DNA of 64,000 bases from Campylobacter magnus (GTDB lineage Bacteria > Campylobacterota > Campylobacteria > Campylobacterales > Campylobacteraceae). A model generated the notes under the pieces. That model ran no database searches. It was given only the letters and a program-made list of their open reading frames with translations, and had not been told where the DNA came from. Below are positions 60,665 to 64,000 of this stretch, one piece after another (the first letter of the stretch is position 1; each line of letters opens with the position of its first letter). The position numbers and the translations under genes were made by a program. The stretch is from contig NZ_JAQSLK010000005.1 of the NCBI RefSeq assembly GCF_028649595.1, positions 62,001 to 126,000 of the forward strand, given 5' to 3'.

Positions 60665-60837
60665 TACCCAAATAGCCGTCCGTTCCTTTGCTCGGCCTAC
60701 ATAAGCCAAACTTGCAATGAGCCACGCACTTTAGGGACAGCGCGGACTAGCCCGCCGTCATCACACCGCACGCAAGCGATCTTGCCAATACTATTTCGTT
60801 AGACCCCCATAAAAACGTGCCACGAACTATTCAGGCA
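60665..60837 (-). ncRNA. ssrS: Probable 6S RNA
   Basis: A G+C-rich, non-repetitive 170-base stretch directly upstream of purD; as I recall, 6S RNA lies next to purD in Helicobacter and Campylobacter. The ends pair: CCTGAATAGTT (60825-60835 on the minus strand) with GGCTATTTGGG (60667-60677), 11 pairs including wobbles. An inner hairpin is GACGGCGGGCTAGTCCGCGC plus TGTC. A strong TTTTTGCTATAATACC promoter precedes it. The long rod with loops, the size and the position all fit. The name rests on memory of the location plus fold. Confidence 0.62.
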
Positions 60838-60855
60838 AAGGTATTATAGCAAAAA
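60838..60855 (-). promoter_or_regulatory. Promoter of the 6S RNA
   Basis: On the minus strand TTTTTGCTATAATACC has TATAAT at 60843-60848, the same pattern as ndk. Confidence 0.65.
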
Positions 60856-60858
60856 TAT

Positions 60859-61035
60859 CTAGGAATTCTAGAATTCCTAAGGAATTTTAAGGCAAAAATT
60901 TTAAATTCTAGAATTCCTAAAGCCAAAAAGCCTAGGAATTCTAGAATTCCCAAGGAATTTTAAGGCAAGAGCTCTAAAATCTAGAATTCCTAAAGCCAAC
61001 AAGCCTAAGAATTCTAGAATTCCTAAGGAATTTTA
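60859..61035. repeat. Palindrome cluster with duplicated linkers
   Basis: TAGGAATTCTAGAATTCCTA and AGGAATTTTAAGGCAA alternate. The block beginning CCTAAAGCCAA(A/C)AAGCCTA and containing a palindrome occurs twice, near 60916-60975 and 60979-61035. It separates pglD from the 6S promoter. Confidence 0.88.
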
Positions 61036-61048
61036 AAATCTAGCACTC

Positions 61049-61651
61049 CTAGCGCACTTTGGCTGGATTGCCATAGGCTTTGGCATTATCTGGGATATCT
61101 CGCACGAGAACTGAGCCTGCGCCTATCATAGCATTTGCGCCGATTTTTATGCCCTGAATAGTGCAGCTGCCTATACCAACCCACGCATGAGCGCCCACCA
61201 CGCAAGCCCCAGCAAGCGCTACTCGCGGGCAGATGTGAGCATACTCGCCGATAGCGCATTCGTGTTCTATAAGTGCGCCAGAGTTTATGATAGCACCTGA
61301 GCTGATTTTAGCCTTTGCGTTTATGATAGCCCCTGGCATCACGCACACGCCAGCTGAGAGGCTAGCAGAGCTTGATATAAGCGCATTTGGATGGATTAGG
61401 CTTATTAGATTAAAGCCTGCGTTTTGGATTTTTTGGCTGATTTTTTCTCGCACTGTGCTTGAACCTATTGCTACAAACATATCATAACGCTCAAGCTCAT
61501 CGTGATAGCAAAGAGAGGTTATATCGCTATCAAGCGCAGGGCTGTCGTCTAAAAAGATGATATTTTCGTATCCCACAGCCCTAGCGATATCAGCGCAAAC
61601 TAGCCCATGCCCGCCAGCACCGTAAATGTATATAGTTTTAGTTTTTGCCAT
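61049..61651 (-). CDS. pglD: UDP-4-amino-sugar N-acetyltransferase PglD
   Basis: Acetyl-CoA-dependent enzyme that makes UDP-diNAcBac for protein N-glycosylation. The 200 residues have an N-terminal Rossmann-like UDP-binding part ([17 protein letters not shown]) and a left-handed beta helix with hexapeptide repeats ([18 protein letters not shown]). The catalytic His is H130 in [14 protein letters not shown], matching C. jejuni His125. It overlaps pglC by 14 bases and follows it in transcription. Confidence 0.9.
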   Translation of the reverse strand: MAKTKTIYIYGAGGHGLVCADIARAVGYENIIFLDDSPALDSDITSLCYHDELERYDMFVAIGSSTVREKISQKIQNAGFNLISLIHPNALISSSASLSAGVCVMPGAIINAKAKISSGAIINSGALIEHECAIGEYAHICPRVALAGACVVGAHAWVGIGSCTIQGIKIGANAMIGAGSVLVRDIPDNAKAYGNPAKVR

Positions 61652-62243
61652 TAAACTTCTCCGTAGTAGCCATGCCAGCCTTGCTTACGCCTTCTTTTTT
61701 TAGCACTTTTTTTATGGTAAGAAGTGCGATTTTAATATCAAGCAAAAAGCTTAAATTCTCAGCATAAATGGCGTCGTGTTCTAGCTTTGCTGCCCAGCTG
61801 ATGTCGTTTCTGCCATTTACTTGCGCAAGTCCAGTTATACCAGGGCGCACAGAGTGCCTGCTAGCCTGCCTAGGCGAATAAAGCGGCAAATACTCTACAA
61901 GCAAAGGGCGTGGGCCAATAAAGCTCATATCGCCTTTTAGCACATTAAAAAGCTGTGGCAGCTCATCAATGCTTGAAGCCCTAAGCTTTGCGCCAAAGCC
62001 TTTTAGGCGAAGCTCATCAGGGAGCAAATTACCATTTTCATCACGCTCATCACTCATCGTGCGAAACTTATAAATCTTAAAAATCTTAGCATTTAGTCCA
62101 GGGCGTGCTTGGGTAAAAAGCACCGGCGAGCCAAGCTCACGCCTTATGCGCCACGCAGCCCAAAGCATAATAGGCGAAAATAAAATAATCAAAAGCAAAG
62201 CAGCAATAAAATCTAAAATGCGTTTAAAAAAATGCTTATACAT
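61638..62243 (-). CDS. pglC: Phosphoglycosyl transferase PglC
   Basis: Monotopic membrane enzyme that transfers phospho-diNAcBac to undecaprenyl phosphate, the first membrane step of N-glycan assembly. The 201 residues begin with the re-entrant membrane helix [20 protein letters not shown], have the catalytic Asp-Glu dyad D93-E94 in [16 protein letters not shown], and [14 protein letters not shown]. The C-terminus [10 protein letters not shown] is the Campylobacter PglC ending. The undecaprenol it uses is recycled by UppP, also here. Confidence 0.93.
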   Translation of the reverse strand: MYKHFFKRILDFIAALLLIILFSPIMLWAAWRIRRELGSPVLFTQARPGLNAKIFKIYKFRTMSDERDENGNLLPDELRLKGFGAKLRASSIDELPQLFNVLKGDMSFIGPRPLLVEYLPLYSPRQASRHSVRPGITGLAQVNGRNDISWAAKLEHDAIYAENLSFLLDIKIALLTIKKVLKKEGVSKAGMATTEKFNGKN

Positions 62244-62504
62244 AAAAATCCTTTAAAAACTCAAATAATAGCATAATTTTAGCAATTATTTTATACTTTG
62301 CTAATTAGCAGATCTTTTTCTTGTGATTTTTATATTTTGCCCCCAAATAATCTAGAATTCCTAGAATTTAGAATTCCTTATGAAAATACAGCTAGGAATT
62401 CTAAAATTCCTAAAATTTAGAATTCCATACAGAGATCCCCCCAAGGGGCGATGACATAGTAGGGAATTCTAGAATTCCCCAAAAGCCTCAAAAAGATAGC
62501 TAAA
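62244..62504. repeat. Palindromes and an ATAGAGATC-type hairpin between pglC and the receptor gene
   Basis: The first 100 bases (62244-62340) hold the pglC promoter. From 62350 to 62480 come four degenerate palindromes, then CCATACAGAGATCCCCCC with AAGGGGCGATGACATAGTAG and a final GGGAATTCTAGAATTCCCC, the same composite unit as at 13.2 and 20.3 kb. Confidence 0.85.
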
Positions 62505-64000
62505 CTAGGCTTTAATATCGCAAATAAAGAACTCCATAACCTTGCCAAGAGCTCTTACTTCTTGTTTCATTTCTGCGATTTTCTCCAAGCTTGTATCCAT
62601 ATTTTCTTTTGTAAATTTTGCAGTCTCAACTATGCTTTCTACATTTGCGTTTAGCTCTTTCATCGATTTTTCGCCAGCCTGGGCTACTTTTACAGCACTA
62701 TTTGCTTTTTGAGATGAGTCAGAGCTTGTGGTGTAAATATTATTTAGCATTGCAGCCACATTATTTGCTAGCTCGTAACCCTCTTCTACTCTTGGCACGC
62801 TAGCTTCGATGATTTGGACTGCGTTAGCTACTTCTTTTTGGATAAGCTTGATAGTATTTGCTATCTCATCAGTAGCACTGCCTGTGCGCTCTGCAAGCGA
62901 GCGGATCTCATCAGCCACAACAGCAAATCCACGACCAACCTCACCAGCTCTAGCTGCCTCAATAGCTGCATTTAGCGCAAGCAGGTTTGTTTGATCAGTT
63001 ATCTCGCTAATAAGCTCAGTAGCGCCGCCGATTTCATTTGCGTGATTGCTAAGCAGCTTGATCTGCTCGGCTTGTTTTATTACATTTTCACGGATTTCCT
63101 GCATTTTGCTTGCTACATAATCACTAGCTTCTTTACCCTCTTTGCTTAGCTTGGTGGCTTCGTTTGAGTTCACGCCTGTCTCACTAGTCATTTTCATCAT
63201 CTCATTAGTACCAGCTACGACGCTAGTGATGATTTCTGAGCTAGTGCTTGTGATTTTGCTTTGTTCTGTGATGTTGCTGCTTACTTTGCTAAAGTTATTT
63301 ATCAAAATCGCAGTTTTATCCTCTACTGAGTTAATAGCTGCTTGGACATTGCCTGAGATTTCAGCTAGCTTGTTTTTCATCGCTATTGTGTGTGCTAAAA
63401 GGCTGTCTGGATACTTTGTAGTAGCTTTTACGCATAGATTACCACGAGCTACTTGTTGAACCACACGGCTAACATCTCCTGGTTCGCCTCCAAGCTGAGT
63501 GATAATACTTCTAGCCACTGCTATAGTGATGAAAATCGCAATTGCAATAGCGATTAGCCCCATTACTATCATAAGATTGATAAAGCCACCAGTGATCGAG
63601 CGGACTTCGTTTGTAAGCTCGGTGTTTAGCTTTTCTTCAAGGTCAATGAATTTGTTAATAGCAGCTAGCCAACTAACAAAATGTCCGGCTGTTTCGTGCA
63701 TCAAAAGCTCTTTTGCCTTTGCGGTGTCACCTGCTTTTTTTAGCTCTATAACATTTTTGTATGATGCTTCGGTTTTTACTCTTATGTCTTGGATGGTTTT
63801 TAGTATGCTAAGCTCTTCGTTTGTTGCTACGCCGGTTTTGTTCATAGCCTCCATGTCATTGTAGCTAGTGATATAAAACTCATTTAGTTTATTTATGGTA
63901 GCAAGTAGAGCATTTAGCTGGGCTTCTTCATCTACTAGCACCACATCACGAATAGCAATTGCTCTATCGTGAACTGAGCCACGAAAGTTAATAGCATAGC
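62505..64000 (-). CDS. Methyl-accepting chemotaxis protein, 5' end outside the window
   Basis: The frame is open to the right edge, so the N-terminal membrane segment lies beyond it. Visible are part of a four-helix-bundle sensor domain ([19 protein letters not shown]), a second membrane helix near [20 protein letters not shown], a HAMP-like linker and the signalling domain with the conserved hairpin [19 protein letters not shown] and [18 protein letters not shown]. The C-terminus FFICDIKA has no CheR-binding pentapeptide. The ligand cannot be told. Confidence 0.93.
   Translation of the reverse strand, partial: YAINFRGSVHDRAIAIRDVVLVDEEAQLNALLATINKLNEFYITSYNDMEAMNKTGVATNEELSILKTIQDIRVKTEASYKNVIELKKAGDTAKAKELLMHETAGHFVSWLAAINKFIDLEEKLNTELTNEVRSITGGFINLMIVMGLIAIAIAIFITIAVARSIITQLGGEPGDVSRVVQQVARGNLCVKATTKYPDSLLAHTIAMKNKLAEISGNVQAAINSVEDKTAILINNFSKVSSNITEQSKITSTSSEIITSVVAGTNEMMKMTSETGVNSNEATKLSKEGKEASDYVASKMQEIRENVIKQAEQIKLLSNHANEIGGATELISEITDQTNLLALNAAIEAARAGEVGRGFAVVADEIRSLAERTGSATDEIANTIKLIQKEVANAVQIIEASVPRVEEGYELANNVAAMLNNIYTTSSDSSQKANSAVKVAQAGEKSMKELNANVESIVETAKFTKENMDTSLEKIAEMKQEVRALGKVMEFFICDIKA

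Overview
The window reads as a chromosome segment of a Campylobacter-type epsilonproteobacterium. The evidence is gene content and order: trxB-trxA-yraN-hom-aminotransferase-(two envelope proteins)-trmH-rsmI-rpmE, birA-parA-parB-atpF'FHAGDC-exbB-exbD-tonB/tolA-tolB, pnp-PRTase-lptD-RDD-purD, ndk-DUF177-rpmF-plsX-fabH, gnnB-gnnA, and pglC-pglD all follow arrangements I know from Campylobacter jejuni. Housekeeping promoters also have the Campylobacter look, TTTTGCTATAATTGCG or GGCTAGAATTGCG. There are no rRNA or tRNA genes, CRISPR arrays, insertion sequences or prophage genes. Both ends cut a gene: a FixH/YtkA-like protein on the left and a chemotaxis receptor on the right.

Layout: 0-3.5 kb translation genes and NhaA; 3.7-4.8 a di-haem cytochrome c peroxidase; 5-7 gnnB-gnnA for diamino lipid A; 7.1-11.9 ribosomal protein, GTPase and fatty-acid genes; 12-16.5 biotin synthase, BamA, TyrA; 16.7-19.8 iron genes feoA-ftn-feoB; 19.8-25.6 recO, dusB and nrdA separated by unusually long structured spacers; 26-29.5 hook protein FlgE and UppP; 29.6-38.6 a long leftward run of redox, amino-acid and RNA-modification genes; 38.7-42.2 Tol/Exb energy-transduction genes; 42.2-47.6 F1 and peripheral-stalk ATP synthase genes; 47.6-53.4 parAB, birA, fmt, proB, motAB; 53.5-60.7 pnp to purD; 60.7 a probable 6S RNA; 61-62.2 pglCD.

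The coding part is ordinary. The spacers are not. Most carry copies of a palindrome whose core is GGAATTCTAGAATTCC, single or in dense arrays, sometimes inside genes. Four kinds of longer structured element lie among them: (1) a ~130-150 bp element with ends GGCAATTC/GAATTGCC and a covarying stem (3 copies); (2) a ~160-195 bp GC-rich element with conserved blocks AGCCCAGC and GCTACYGCTACGG around a covarying hairpin (4 copies); (3) short hairpins beginning ATAGAGATC and ending GATGACA; (4) GTCATTGCGAGG-type repeats. A 25-bp perfect inverted repeat bounds a ~519-bp cassette between feoB and recO. Families 1 and 2 keep their pairing while their stem sequences change, so they are the best candidates here for something undescribed: structured non-coding RNAs or small non-autonomous mobile elements. 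No transposase or reverse transcriptase is present in the window to explain them.
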